Positions 7,709-14,887 of a stretch of DNA of 34,228 bases are shown in pieces. The notes under the pieces are model-generated. The model was not told the DNA's origin, searched no databases, and worked only from the letters and a program-made list of their open reading frames with translations. Position 1 is the first letter of the stretch. Every line of letters begins with the position of its first letter. Position numbers and translations under genes: made by a program. Source of the stretch: Clostridium sp. CAG:914 (GTDB taxonomy: Bacteria; Bacillota_I; Bacilli_A; RF39; UBA660); contig FR902161.1 of NCBI GenBank assembly GCA_000437895.1, forward strand, positions 1 to 34,228, written 5' to 3'.

Positions 7709-8476
7709 ATGAAATCAGTAAATACAATAAAAGTTATGAACGAAGAACAAAAGATAAAAGATTTAATGAAAGCTGACAAGAGCCATAATTATTTATTCTA
7801 TAAAAAGGCTTATTCTTTTGTTGAAAATTATATCTTAAGAAAAATAAAAAGCATAGATATTAAAGAAGTCATACCAAAAGGCGAAAAAATAAGATCAAGT
7901 GTTGAAAAGTTTTACTATGAAGAAATGGAGAGTAATGCTGTAATGCTTACAATATTATTGGCAAAAGTTGATTTTGAAGAAAATAAATCGCCACTCTTAT
8001 TAAAAGACAATGAGGTTGGTTTTCTTGATAGCAAAGATTTAACTATTAAAAAAGATATTGGTAATAGAATATTTGATATTATTTATAAAAAATATACATT
8101 TGAAAATAAAGTTGAAGAATATTTTGAGAAGTATTTAATACCTATGCTTAATAAGTTAAATGATAATAAAATAATTACTTATAATGTTAATTCCAAAGAT
8201 AAGGAAATACAATTATTAACTAATAAAACAACTGAACTTATAAAATTATTTATTAATAATAAAATTGGTAATTGCATTAATTTTTCATTATTCAAGTATG
8301 CTTTTAATGAAGAAGAAACTTATAGATTTAACTTTCTTTATAATGACAATGAAAATGCAAGAAATAATTTTGTTGAGATAGTAAAAGATTTTTTAGAAGA
8401 TAATTATAATAAAATGGAATTAAAGGCAATGAGTAAAGAAACAATGGAGCAATACATTGAGGCAGTAGAAAAATAA
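7709..8476 (+). CDS. hypothetical 255-aa protein
   Basis: Starts MKSVNTIKVMNEEQ 2 bp after the previous stop and is likely translationally coupled. Lys/Glu-rich and helical, without a recognised domain or membrane segment. It looks like a companion of the 364-aa protein. It is the last gene before a non-coding gap and the minus-strand XRE regulator. Confidence 0.7.
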   Translation: MKSVNTIKVMNEEQKIKDLMKADKSHNYLFYKKAYSFVENYILRKIKSIDIKEVIPKGEKIRSSVEKFYYEEMESNAVMLTILLAKVDFEENKSPLLLKDNEVGFLDSKDLTIKKDIGNRIFDIIYKKYTFENKVEEYFEKYLIPMLNKLNDNKIITYNVNSKDKEIQLLTNKTTELIKLFINNKIGNCINFSLFKYAFNEEETYRFNFLYNDNENARNNFVEIVKDFLEDNYNKMELKAMSKETMEQYIEAVEK

Positions 8477-8605
8477 GGGCTACTACCTTTTTTATTTGCA
8501 TTATTTTTGGGTAATAATAAATAGTGCTTAATTAAATCAATTAAATAGTATTCTAATTTTAAGCAAAATAAAAGAGTATGTTTTTTACATACACCTTTTA
8601 TACAT

Positions 8606-8866
8606 CTATTTTTCTTCTTTTGTTTCTTCTTCTAATTCTTCAAATAATACTTTAATAGGAACTCCTAATACTTTTGAAATGTGGTATAAAGTATTTAAAG
8701 AACAAGTTTTAAATGTATCATTTTCTAAATCGCCGATAAAGTTTTCACTGAAACAACACTTTTCGGCAAGTTGTTTTTGCGTCCAACCTTTATTTTTTCT
8801 TTGCTTTTTAATATTCTTGCTTACCCAATAATAAATGTAGTTGTTATCTTCTTTAGATACTTTCAT
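8606..8866 (-). CDS. XRE/Cro-type HTH regulator
   Basis: 86 aa. The helix-turn-helix lies at about residues 18-70: KNKGWTQKQLAEKCCFSENF is the recognition region, followed by LYHISKVLGVPIKVLFEEL, typical of the Xre family. Small one-domain regulators of this kind usually repress the element's own genes. It is divergent from the gene at 8966, and an inverted repeat overlaps the promoter region between them, so autoregulation and repression of the 8966-11989 cargo are likely. A short hairpin with a T-rich flank lies just beyond its 3' end (8575-8600). Confidence 0.85.
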   Translation of the reverse strand: MKVSKEDNNYIYYWVSKNIKKQRKNKGWTQKQLAEKCCFSENFIGDLENDTFKTCSLNTLYHISKVLGVPIKVLFEELEEETKEEK

Positions 8867-8909
8867 TTCTCACCACCACATTTTAATTATCTTACATTTT
8901 TTTATAACT

Positions 8910-8943
8910 TAACCACTCCAAATGGGTGGGGTTATGGTATAAT
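8910..8943 (+). promoter_or_regulatory. operator-like inverted repeat with -10 box
   Basis: TAACCACTCC and GGGTGGGGTTA form an imperfect palindrome around AAAT. TATAAT lies at 8938-8943, so the palindrome occupies the -35 region of the promoter for gene 8966. It is a good candidate binding site for the divergent XRE protein. Confidence 0.55.
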
Positions 8944-8965
8944 AGTATTGAAAGGAGGATACCAA

Positions 8966-9196
8966 ATGAAAAGAAATGATTACCAAAAGTTATTTAATGA
9001 ATTATTAAAATTAAATAAGGGTGCGAAAAAAGACTTCACACTTCAGCAATTTGAAAAGGCAATCGGTGGAACACTCCCTAAGTCTTATCTTAATAAAAGT
9101 TATTTAAAACAAAGAAGTCCCGTTGGAAAATTTTGCAAGGAAAATAACATAGAGGTTAAATTAAATGAGCCAATATTTATTTTTGAAAAAAAATAA
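8966..9196 (+). CDS. small basic hypothetical protein
   Basis: 76 aa starting MKRNDYQKLF. AAAGGAGG lies 8-9 nt before ATG 8966, which rules out longer in-frame starts upstream. The central sequence KSYLNKSYLKQRSPVGKFC is basic, as in small DNA-binding proteins, but no family was recognised. First gene after the operator, probably the head of the operon that continues with the zinc-ribbon genes. Confidence 0.65.
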   Translation: MKRNDYQKLFNELLKLNKGAKKDFTLQQFEKAIGGTLPKSYLNKSYLKQRSPVGKFCKENNIEVKLNEPIFIFEKK

Positions 9197-9203
9197 AATC
9201 AAA

Positions 9204-9253
9204 GAAAGTGAGGTTATAAATATGGCTTTAATTAAATGTAATGAGTGTGGAAA
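9204..9253 (+). repeat. 50-bp repeat, copy 1 (ribosome site and zinc-ribbon start)
   Basis: Identical over 50 bp to 9720-9769, covering the ribosome site, the ATG and the first 10 or so codons of two zinc-ribbon genes. A partial, diverged copy starts the gene at 10554. Confidence 0.85.
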
Positions 9254-9602
9254 GGAAATGAGCGACCACGCAAAAATATGCCCTAATTGTGGCTGTCCTT
9301 TTGCTATGGCAAAAGAAGTAAATAAAGAAGAAATCGAAGAATATAACTTGAATAAAACTGATATTCTATGGTATGAAAAGTTAGGCAAAGAAATACCTTT
9401 ACAAGAAATCAAAAGTTTTCAAAAAAAATATCAAATGTGGGTAATGATGGGAGTATTTTTATGTTTTTTACCATTAATACCTTATTTTGAATATAAGCAA
9501 CAAGATAAGCCAAAAACTGCACGATGTTTTTTAATGGCATTTATTATGTGGCTAATTGCTGGTCTAATTATTATATTGATATTTCCTTTAATAATGGAAT
9601 AA
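9222..9602 (+). CDS. zinc-ribbon membrane protein (paralogue 1)
   Basis: 126 aa. The N-terminal zinc ribbon has CNECGKEMSDHAKICPNCG, four Cys in two CxxC knuckles. A linker and two hydrophobic helices (about residues 70-90 and 100-125) follow, so the ribbon should face the cytosol at a membrane. ATG 9222 follows AAAGTGAGG and gives MALIKC as in its two paralogues, so the longer frame from 9165 is not the start. Part of a cargo operon with a lipoprotein and a membrane-anchored protein. Role unknown. Confidence 0.75.
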   Translation: MALIKCNECGKEMSDHAKICPNCGCPFAMAKEVNKEEIEEYNLNKTDILWYEKLGKEIPLQEIKSFQKKYQMWVMMGVFLCFLPLIPYFEYKQQDKPKTARCFLMAFIMWLIAGLIIILIFPLIME

Positions 9603-9719
9603 GAATGTTAATGATACTATAAGAATGTATAAAAATGGTAAGGCTATAAATAATATTATGGGCTATAAAGTAAATATGATTTAATTAATATTTTAAAGAA
9701 AAATGGAGAAAAAAATAAT

Positions 9720-9769
9720 GAAAGTGAGGTTATAAATATGGCTTTAATTAAATGTAATGAGTGTGGAAA
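9720..9769 (+). repeat. 50-bp repeat, copy 2
   Basis: Exact match to 9204-9253. It begins the second zinc-ribbon gene, and downstream coding sequence diverges at once, which points to domain swapping or a recent partial duplication. Confidence 0.85.
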
Positions 9770-10067
9770 AGAAATAAGTGATAAAGCGAAAATGTGCGTT
9801 AATTGTGGCAACCCTATACAGCCTTTAGATGACGACTATTATGATATTGTATTTAAAGTAAATGAAATGTATGATGCTTTTGATAATAATGATATTGTAG
9901 ATAAAGTAAATGAAATGTATGAAGATTATAAAGACAGACATTTTGTATCTAAAAGAAAAAAATATGACGAAATAAAAACATATAAAGGTGTTATGATTTC
10001 AAAAACTAATCCAGAGAAAGATATGTTTAAAATTGATTTGTTAAATAAATTAGTTGAAGATAATTAA
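9738..10067 (+). CDS. zinc-ribbon protein (paralogue 2)
   Basis: 109 aa. MALIKCNECGKEISDKAK then CVNCG form the zinc ribbon; the rest is a soluble acidic segment without membrane helices. It contains an internal repeat, VFKVNEMYDAF against IVDKVNEMYEDY (about residues 37-65). It shares the ribbon and 5' sequence with paralogue 1 but has an unrelated C-terminus. The first 135 bases after the preceding gene hold no ORF. Confidence 0.7.
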   Translation: MALIKCNECGKEISDKAKMCVNCGNPIQPLDDDYYDIVFKVNEMYDAFDNNDIVDKVNEMYEDYKDRHFVSKRKKYDEIKTYKGVMISKTNPEKDMFKIDLLNKLVEDN

Positions 10068-10114
10068 AAAGAGTTAATTTATAAAAAGATATAAATGAGT
10101 GTGAGGAAAATAAA

Positions 10115-10510
10115 ATGAAAAAAATTAGTTTAGTATTATTATGTGGGGTTATTTTGTTAGGTGTATGTGGTTGTGGTAATGATAAAAGCAATGAAAATAA
10201 AAATGACATAACAGGTAATTATAGCATTTCTTTTACAAATGACGATATCGAGTGGAAAGGTACCTTAAAATTATTTGATAGTAATGAGTGCTATATTGAA
10301 ACACATCGTAAAAGAGATTGGCATACTACCGACAACGAAACAGCCGATTGTAATTATAATGTTTTAGATAACGAAATAACTTTTAAATATCGTGTACTCG
10401 GCGAAAACTACGAAACTGATACTTGCACTATTGCAAAAAATGGACTTGAGTGTGAGCATTTATTATACTTATATGCTTATAATAAAGATATATGGAAGAA
10501 AAATAGTTAA
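10115..10510 (+). CDS. lipoprotein with small extracellular domain
   Basis: 131 aa. A signal peptide with basic N-terminus (MKKI), hydrophobic core and lipobox VCGC puts the lipidated Cys at about residue 20. The mature part, with many alternating polar and hydrophobic residues and WKGTLKLFDSNECYIET, suggests a small beta-barrel or sandwich of the kind seen in DUF-type bacterial lipoproteins. It is surface-exposed on a Gram-positive cell. The stop codon lies in the 20-bp repeat shared with 11983-12002. Possible roles include exclusion or adhesion, but nothing specific is visible. Confidence 0.7.
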   Translation: MKKISLVLLCGVILLGVCGCGNDKSNENKNDITGNYSISFTNDDIEWKGTLKLFDSNECYIETHRKRDWHTTDNETADCNYNVLDNEITFKYRVLGENYETDTCTIAKNGLECEHLLYLYAYNKDIWKKNS

Positions 10511-10527
10511 GTAAATCTATATACGAG
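10508..10527 (+). repeat. 20-bp direct repeat, copy 1
   Basis: TAAGTAAATCTATATACGAG starts at the stop codon of the lipoprotein gene and is repeated exactly at 11983-12002, at the stop of the gene ending 11989. The pair brackets two genes. Confidence 0.8.
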
Positions 10528-10553
10528 TAACCTAGTGAAAGGAGTTTGATTTT

Positions 10554-10982
10554 ATGGCTTTAATTAAGTGTGTTGAGTGTGGAAAAGAAATGGATTCTAG
10601 TGATAAAAAGTGCTTAAAATGCGGAGCAAATGTTGCAGACATCTTTTTACGGGAAAATACAAAAGATAGTTTGCTAACTTTGGTTGACGAATATGCTTGG
10701 TTTTGTAGTGATTTTTTTACGGGAGAAATCCCAACAGATTTAACCTCCGATTATGGAAGAAGTAACAATTATTATTTAGAAAACTTTAATGTTTTATTTG
10801 GAACAATTTATAATAATGAGGAATTTGTTAATCTTGTAAAAAAATATGCAGACCTAGAAATTGCGGAAAAGCAACTAGAGAAAAAAGGTTTTAGTTTTCT
10901 TTCTAAATCTTATAGTGAATATTTTGATGAACAAATGAAAATAAAAGAAAAAATAGAAAAAATTGTTGATACATTTTTTTAA
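10554..10982 (+). CDS. zinc-ribbon protein (paralogue 3)
   Basis: 142 aa. MALIKCVECGKEMDSSDKKC and CxxC make the same N-terminal ribbon as paralogues 1 and 2, followed by a helical C-terminal domain of about 110 residues unlike either. GAAAGGAG precedes the ATG. Three ribbons with three different C-termini in one operon suggest a common docking module with swapped effector domains. Confidence 0.7.
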   Translation: MALIKCVECGKEMDSSDKKCLKCGANVADIFLRENTKDSLLTLVDEYAWFCSDFFTGEIPTDLTSDYGRSNNYYLENFNVLFGTIYNNEEFVNLVKKYADLEIAEKQLEKKGFSFLSKSYSEYFDEQMKIKEKIEKIVDTFF

Positions 10983-11038
10983 ACAATTAAATCAAATAAT
11001 AGAATGTTATTCTTTTTATAAGAAAGTGAGGTAATGAT

Positions 11039-11989
11039 ATGAAAAAAATATTTAAAATTATAGGTATAATACTAATTGTTATACTTATATTAGTTGGTGG
11101 TGTTTTTGGATATATAAAGATAAAACAAAGTATGATGAATAACGAAAGAAGAAATGCAAAAACTTTAATGGAGTATGTAAAAACACATAGTTGGAAATAT
11201 TTAAATTGTTATGATAGTGAGTGTTTAAATATGTCTTTTGAAGAAAATAAGTTTGTATGTGATATAGATTATAACAATATAAAAGATTTTCAAAGTGATT
11301 ATTTTGTAACAAAAGATAATGCAGTATATGATATATCTTTCTATGAATTATATAGTAATAATCAAAATTGTAAAAAAAGAGAAATTGACATTGATATAAA
11401 AAATATACAAGATTATTATATCTTTAGCAAAGATAATAAAGTTTATAATATAAGAGATTTAGAAGAACAACGGACAAGTGATTATTCACAAATATATTTA
11501 GCAGATAAAGACATAAGAAAAATAATTGATAGTGATTATAACTATGATAATAAAGAAATAAATGTATTGGTTTTTAAAAACAACAATATATATAAACAAG
11601 TGTATAATTATAGTGGTTCTACAATATCACAATTAAAGAAAGAAGAAATATACAAGTCATTAGAAAAATATGGAAATGTAAAACATATAAATTTAGCAAG
11701 TAATTATACAAGTAATAGTGGTAAAAACTATCAATTAGAAGATAATACAATAATAAATATTGTAAGTGATAAAGGTTATTATTATTTAGATGAAGTAAAA
11801 ACAGATGAGTGTAGCAAATATAAAGATATAGAGTGCAAGTTGGAATTAAAAGAAAGTGAAATATATAAAAAGTTTAGTAAAGATATTAAGTTTATAGGAC
11901 AACAATACACAATATTAAGTGATAACTCAGTAATAAAGACAAGTTATTTAACTTATTCATTAGATAAAGATTTGAAAAGCAATAAGTAA
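11039..11989 (+). CDS. membrane-anchored extracellular protein
   Basis: 316 aa. Residues 1-25 are a basic-then-hydrophobic anchor (KKIFKIIGIILIVILILVGG) with no signal-peptidase or lipobox site. The remaining 290 residues are polar, Lys/Asp/Asn/Tyr-rich and should be extracellular. They contain recurring short beta-like segments of the form YYxFSKDNKVYNI and YYFVTKDNAVYDI, resembling propeller blades or PQQ-like repeats, but no family is assigned. AAAGTGAGG is the ribosome site. It closes the cargo operon of element 1. Confidence 0.7.
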   Translation: MKKIFKIIGIILIVILILVGGVFGYIKIKQSMMNNERRNAKTLMEYVKTHSWKYLNCYDSECLNMSFEENKFVCDIDYNNIKDFQSDYFVTKDNAVYDISFYELYSNNQNCKKREIDIDIKNIQDYYIFSKDNKVYNIRDLEEQRTSDYSQIYLADKDIRKIIDSDYNYDNKEINVLVFKNNNIYKQVYNYSGSTISQLKKEEIYKSLEKYGNVKHINLASNYTSNSGKNYQLEDNTIINIVSDKGYYYLDEVKTDECSKYKDIECKLELKESEIYKKFSKDIKFIGQQYTILSDNSVIKTSYLTYSLDKDLKSNK

Positions 11990-12002
11990 ATCTATATACG
12001 AG
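11983..12002 (+). repeat. 20-bp direct repeat, copy 2
   Basis: Exact copy of 10508-10527, overlapping the stop codon of the 316-aa gene. Confidence 0.8.
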
Positions 12003-12368
12003 GTGGCGACCGATTTTTGAAAAGTCAAGCCCCTAATTACTTAACCCCATCCGTATTGCTCGGTAGTGGTGGAAATATAGAAGTTGTGCGATGCACAACT
12101 TTTTTATATTGTCAATAGGTTTCAAACTGGAATATATGGGCTTGGTTCAACTTTAAGCACTACCATAGCAATTACACTATGTTTAAGGTAACACTTGTTA
12201 AATGCCTTATATTGCCTTATATGAGGTGTTTTTTGTTTGCCCTAAAAGGTGCTTGCTACCCTATGAATTGATACAAGTATCTTTTGTATATTTTCGGTTG
12301 TTCTTGTTTCCTCTTAAGTAAGGGTAAGTGTTTATTGCTACCCTATAATACACTGGAGGTACGAGAAA
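12003..12368 (+). promoter_or_regulatory. long leader region upstream of the excisionase gene
   Basis: 366 bp without a convincing gene. It holds the terminator at 12081-12105, a tandem TGCCTTATAT duplication (about 12210-12230) inside a possible AACAC/GTGTT hairpin followed by T6, and two copies of TTGCTACCCTAT (about 12250 and 12338). GGAGGT at 12355 serves the excisionase. Several possible hairpins upstream of xis suggest transcription attenuation. Confidence 0.4.
12081..12105 (+). terminator. strong intrinsic terminator
   Basis: AAGTTGTGC-GAT-GCACAACTT is a perfect 9-bp stem followed by a T run. It ends the cargo operon. Confidence 0.85.
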
Positions 12369-12533
12369 ATGAAATATTACACTACAAAGGAAATTAGTTG
12401 TATGTTAGCACTATCAATTAAGACTATTCAAAAATTAGTAAGAGATAAACAAATAGTTGCTTATAGAATTGGTGGACGATATTTAATTAAAGAAAGTGAT
12501 TTAATTGATTACATACAAAATAAAAAAGCATAG
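12369..12533 (+). CDS. xis: excisionase-family MerR-like HTH protein
   Basis: A 54-aa DNA-binding protein not listed among longer ORFs. MKYYTTKEISCMLALSIKTI then VRDKQIVAYRIGGRYLI is the winged helix of the excisionase/MerR HTH-17 family, and the 54-residue length is typical. GGAGGT lies 8 nt before ATG 12369. Paired with a serine integrase in the same element, it would bind arm sites or regulate genes; with serine integrases such proteins may act as directionality factors. The domain call is firm; the excision role is inferred. Confidence 0.8.
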   Translation: MKYYTTKEISCMLALSIKTIQKLVRDKQIVAYRIGGRYLIKESDLIDYIQNKKA

Positions 12534-12597
12534 ACTTAACAACAACTATCAAGTCAATTTAAAATTATAATGTAAAAAATAATCTTGGAGGGAGGAA

Positions 12598-12936
12598 ATG
12601 AAAGACAAAATTAAGTTTGAAGATATTTTTGATTTAACTGATATTGAAAAGACATTTGAGCAAACAATAGAATACGACCTTTTAAAGTTAATGGAAAAAT
12701 GGGAAAATGAAAAGAAAGACCAACAAAGAAGACAACAATTAATAAACGAGGAAGACGAACACATAAAGGAAATAGTAAGAAAAGTATTAAAAGAAGAATT
12801 GCAAAAGATGTTAAATAGTAAAGGCTTGTTTGGAGAAAAGTTTTTTAGAGAGTTAGAATTACAAGGATTTAGTCGTAATTGTATTGGCTGTTTGTATGCT
12901 GAAAAAAATTATGCTATGGCTAAAAGAGAATATTAG
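12598..12936 (+). CDS. hypothetical 112-aa helical protein
   Basis: Lys/Glu-rich with a predicted coiled coil (about residues 15-75) and the segment CIGCLYAEKNYAMAKREY at the end, whose CxxC could be incidental. GGAGGGAGG precedes ATG 12598. It lies between xis and the RepL-like gene and may serve replication or excision. No family is recognised. Confidence 0.65.
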   Translation: MKDKIKFEDIFDLTDIEKTFEQTIEYDLLKLMEKWENEKKDQQRRQQLINEEDEHIKEIVRKVLKEELQKMLNSKGLFGEKFFRELELQGFSRNCIGCLYAEKNYAMAKREY

Positions 12937-13013
12937 AATAATAGATAAAGATAGAAGAAATTATCTAAATTGCTATTTTACCCTTTATTTATAATGTTTT
13001 CTTATAAAAATAG

Positions 13014-13067
13014 AGGTGTCATACTTGCTACCAATAATAATAAACTTGGTGGCATTTAATGACACTT
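13014..13067 (+). promoter_or_regulatory. long two-part hairpin before the RepL-like gene
   Basis: Outer stem AGGTGTCAT/ATGACACTT and inner stem TGCTACCAA/TTGGTGGCA (one G-U pair) are separated by a small internal loop; the apical loop is 11 nt. It ends a few bases before the ribosome site AAAGGGGG and ATG 13081. It could be a translational control structure or an origin hairpin. Confidence 0.65.
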
Positions 13068-13080
13068 TAAAGGGGGTTTT

Positions 13081-13605
13081 ATGAGTGATAATAATATTAA
13101 ATATTTTGTTATAGACGCCAACAGTGGCGAAGTTATAATTGATGTTTATGATAATCAAAGTTTAAGTGTAATTGAAAAAAAGAAAACTGATTATCTTAAT
13201 GCTACCATAGAACTAAATAAAAAAAAGACTTTTGTTAAATGTTATTGTCTTCCTTGCTTGGAACTTGTTAATGTAGATTTAACACCTTTTGAAAGCAAAA
13301 TATTATTAGTTATGGTATCTAATTTAGGTTATGGTATTTATAATGGAATAGTTATTAAGAAATGTAATAATAGATTTATGAACTTTATGACAAGTAAAGA
13401 TATTATAGAAATAGTTAAATGTGAAGATAGCACTTTTAAAAGAGCAATAAAAAAATTTAGAGAATTAGAAATATTGCAAACAAAAAGAAAAGGAAATAAG
13501 AATATTTATATCTTAAACCCTTTTCTATTTGCAAAAGAAAAAAGAATACCTAAAACATTATTTGAAATGTTTAGAAATAGTAAATACAATTACTTAAATG
13601 AGTAA
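13081..13605 (+). CDS. RepL-like winged-helix replication initiator
   Basis: 174 aa. The C-terminal half reads as a winged helix (MTSKDIIEIVKCEDSTFKRA then LEILQTKRKGNKNIYILNPF). The closing NP motif with a basic tail resembles Firmicute plasmid RepL proteins, which start rolling-circle-like or theta replication from an origin often inside or near the gene. The N-terminal 70 residues are less typical. The upstream hairpin and the iteron-like array elsewhere in element 1 support an autonomous replication phase. A transcription regulator is the alternative. Confidence 0.55.
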   Translation: MSDNNIKYFVIDANSGEVIIDVYDNQSLSVIEKKKTDYLNATIELNKKKTFVKCYCLPCLELVNVDLTPFESKILLVMVSNLGYGIYNGIVIKKCNNRFMNFMTSKDIIEIVKCEDSTFKRAIKKFRELEILQTKRKGNKNIYILNPFLFAKEKRIPKTLFEMFRNSKYNYLNE

Positions 13606-13637
13606 ATGCACCACCTATAATAAATAGTATAAATAAA

Positions 13638-13662
13638 GAGATAAGATTAAAGTTCTTATCTC
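13638..13662. terminator. bidirectional terminator
   Basis: GAGATAAGA and TCTTATCTC form a perfect 9-bp stem with a 7-nt loop between the convergent genes ending at 13605 and 13670. Confidence 0.75.
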
Positions 13663-13669
13663 TATTTAC

Positions 13670-13903
13670 TTACTTATTTATTAATTCATTATAAAGTTTT
13701 CTTTCTTCAACATTGTTTTTCTTGAACTCCATAACAAATAAGGTTGTTAATTCTGTTAACTCTTTCTCTAAAAGTTTTCTATCTTTATTACTTAATTTAT
13801 TTTCTATTAGCATTTGTCTTAACATAACAACTTCAATAAACATATTATTCATATCTTCAGTAATATTAAATCTTAAATCGTTTAATTTAGTATTTTTTTT
13901 CAT
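13670..13903 (-). CDS. small helical protein near the right end of element 1
   Basis: 77 aa starting MKKNTKLNDLRFNITEDMNN. AAAGGAG at the right distance before ATG 13903 rules out the longer frame from 13987. Helical and Leu/Glu/Lys-rich, resembling short coiled-coil or Spo0E-like proteins in size only. It is the last gene of element 1, transcribed inward from the right end. Confidence 0.6.
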   Translation of the reverse strand: MKKNTKLNDLRFNITEDMNNMFIEVVMLRQMLIENKLSNKDRKLLEKELTELTTLFVMEFKKNNVEERKLYNELINK

Positions 13904-13977
13904 TTTGTATAACTCCTTTATAATTTTATTGTATATCTTAAATGTGCTCCGATATAGATTATATAATACTTTGATTA

Positions 13978-14004
13978 TTTTTTTCACTTTTATGTGTATG
14001 TACT
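13978..14004. other. right attachment site of element 1
   Basis: The element arm CACTTTTATGTGTATGT (13985-14001) meets core ACT, then R1 sequence GAAGACCAAGCTCG. Rejoined to the left arm, the arms are inverted repeats over about 24 bp with only a few mismatches around a central TACT. Confidence 0.85.
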
Positions 14005-14835
14005 GAAGACCAAGCTCGTGAAGGATTTAGTTTGCCAGAGCAAAAAGAACGATTAGAAGCTTACTGTAGGTTAAATAATTTTGAAATAGTAGATTATTAT
14101 GAAGATGCTGGTATTAGTGCTAAAAAAGGAAACTATAGACCTGAATGGGAAAGATTAAAAGAAGATATTAAAAGTAAAAAAATAAATACAATGATTGCCT
14201 TAAAACAAGATAGAATTACTAGGAGTATTTATGATTGGGAAAATATATTAAGTTTTTTAGAAGAAAATGAAGCTTATTTAGATTTTGTATATGATGATAT
14301 TAATCCGACTACTTCAAATGGAAGAATGATTTCACGTATTATGATGAGTGTATCTCAAAATGAAATAGAAAGAACTTCTGAAAGAACTAAAGTTGGACTT
14401 GCTGGCGCAATAAAACAAGGACACATTCCACATCAAGCACCAATTGGTTATAAATATCTAGATAAAATGCTTGTTCCTGATAAATCAACTAAAGATATTG
14501 TTATCAGAATTTTTAATTTGTATCATACTGGACTATCATATCAAAAAATTGCTAATTTATTTAAAGAAGAAAAAGTTCTAGGTAAAGAAAATTGGAGAGA
14601 TAATACAATTTTACATATTATTGAAAATGAAATATATAAAGGAGATTTCATTCATGGGAAAAGAACTAAAAATCCTACGTATTATGAAAACGTTGTTGAA
14701 CCAATTATTAGTAAAGAATTATGGGAAGAATGCCAACATCAAAAAAGAAATAACTCAAGAGCATATTCTAGAACTTTGACTTATATATTTTTACAAAAAT
14801 GTCTATGCCCTAAATGCAGAGGAATTTTATGTTAA
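14002..14835 (+). pseudogene. recombinase R1, middle part, truncated at 3' end
   Basis: In frame from the core: TEDQAREGFSLPEQ, then DAGISAKKGNYRPEW, KQDRITRS, SRIMMSVSQNEIERTSERTK and APIGYKYL. This is the resolvase and recombinase domain of a large serine recombinase and the direct continuation of the fragment at 3517. It ends abruptly at the start of the zinc ribbon (KCLCPKCRGILC, stop 14833-14835), losing the rest of the ribbon and the coiled coil. It has no start codon of its own at the junction. Dead twice: by insertion of element 1 and by a 3' deletion that fused it to a mob gene tail. Confidence 0.85.
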
Positions 14836-14875
14836 TAAAAGAGATAAAGAAAAAGACGATGACTTTGATCTATAA
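14831..14875 (+). pseudogene. last 14 codons of a lost MobV relaxase gene
   Basis: Frame VNKRDKEKDDDFDL-stop corresponds to the end of the intact relaxase at the window start (SKEKDDFEI-stop), including the hairpin around the stop. A deletion has joined the middle of R1 to this tail, removing the whole mob gene and everything between. Confidence 0.7.
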
Positions 14876-14887
14876 GCTATCGTCTTT
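14852..14887. terminator. bidirectional terminator at mob remnant and cargo
   Basis: AAAGACGAT and ATCGTCTTT make a perfect 9-bp stem over the mob tail and the stop of the convergent 14877 gene, matching the layout at 966-1000. Confidence 0.75.

Larger units (their letters stand above)
3562..14004. mobile_element. element 1: integrated element inside recombinase R1
   Basis: Both ends are fixed by the split R1 gene: core ACT at 3562-3564 and again at 14002-14004. Contents in order: integrase (minus), a 36-aa ORF, origin-like repeats, four unknown genes, XRE regulator, zinc-ribbon/lipoprotein/membrane cargo, excisionase, RepL-like initiator and a small minus-strand gene. No relaxase is present, so it would need a helper for transfer or may be an excising plasmid-like or satellite element. 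It could still excise, since integrase and excisionase look intact. Confidence 0.85.

Noticed and set aside
13713..14006. Hydrophobic 97-aa ORF on the plus strand across the right end of element 1
   Set aside because: It is the antisense shadow of the small minus-strand gene and crosses the attachment site, with no ribosome site.
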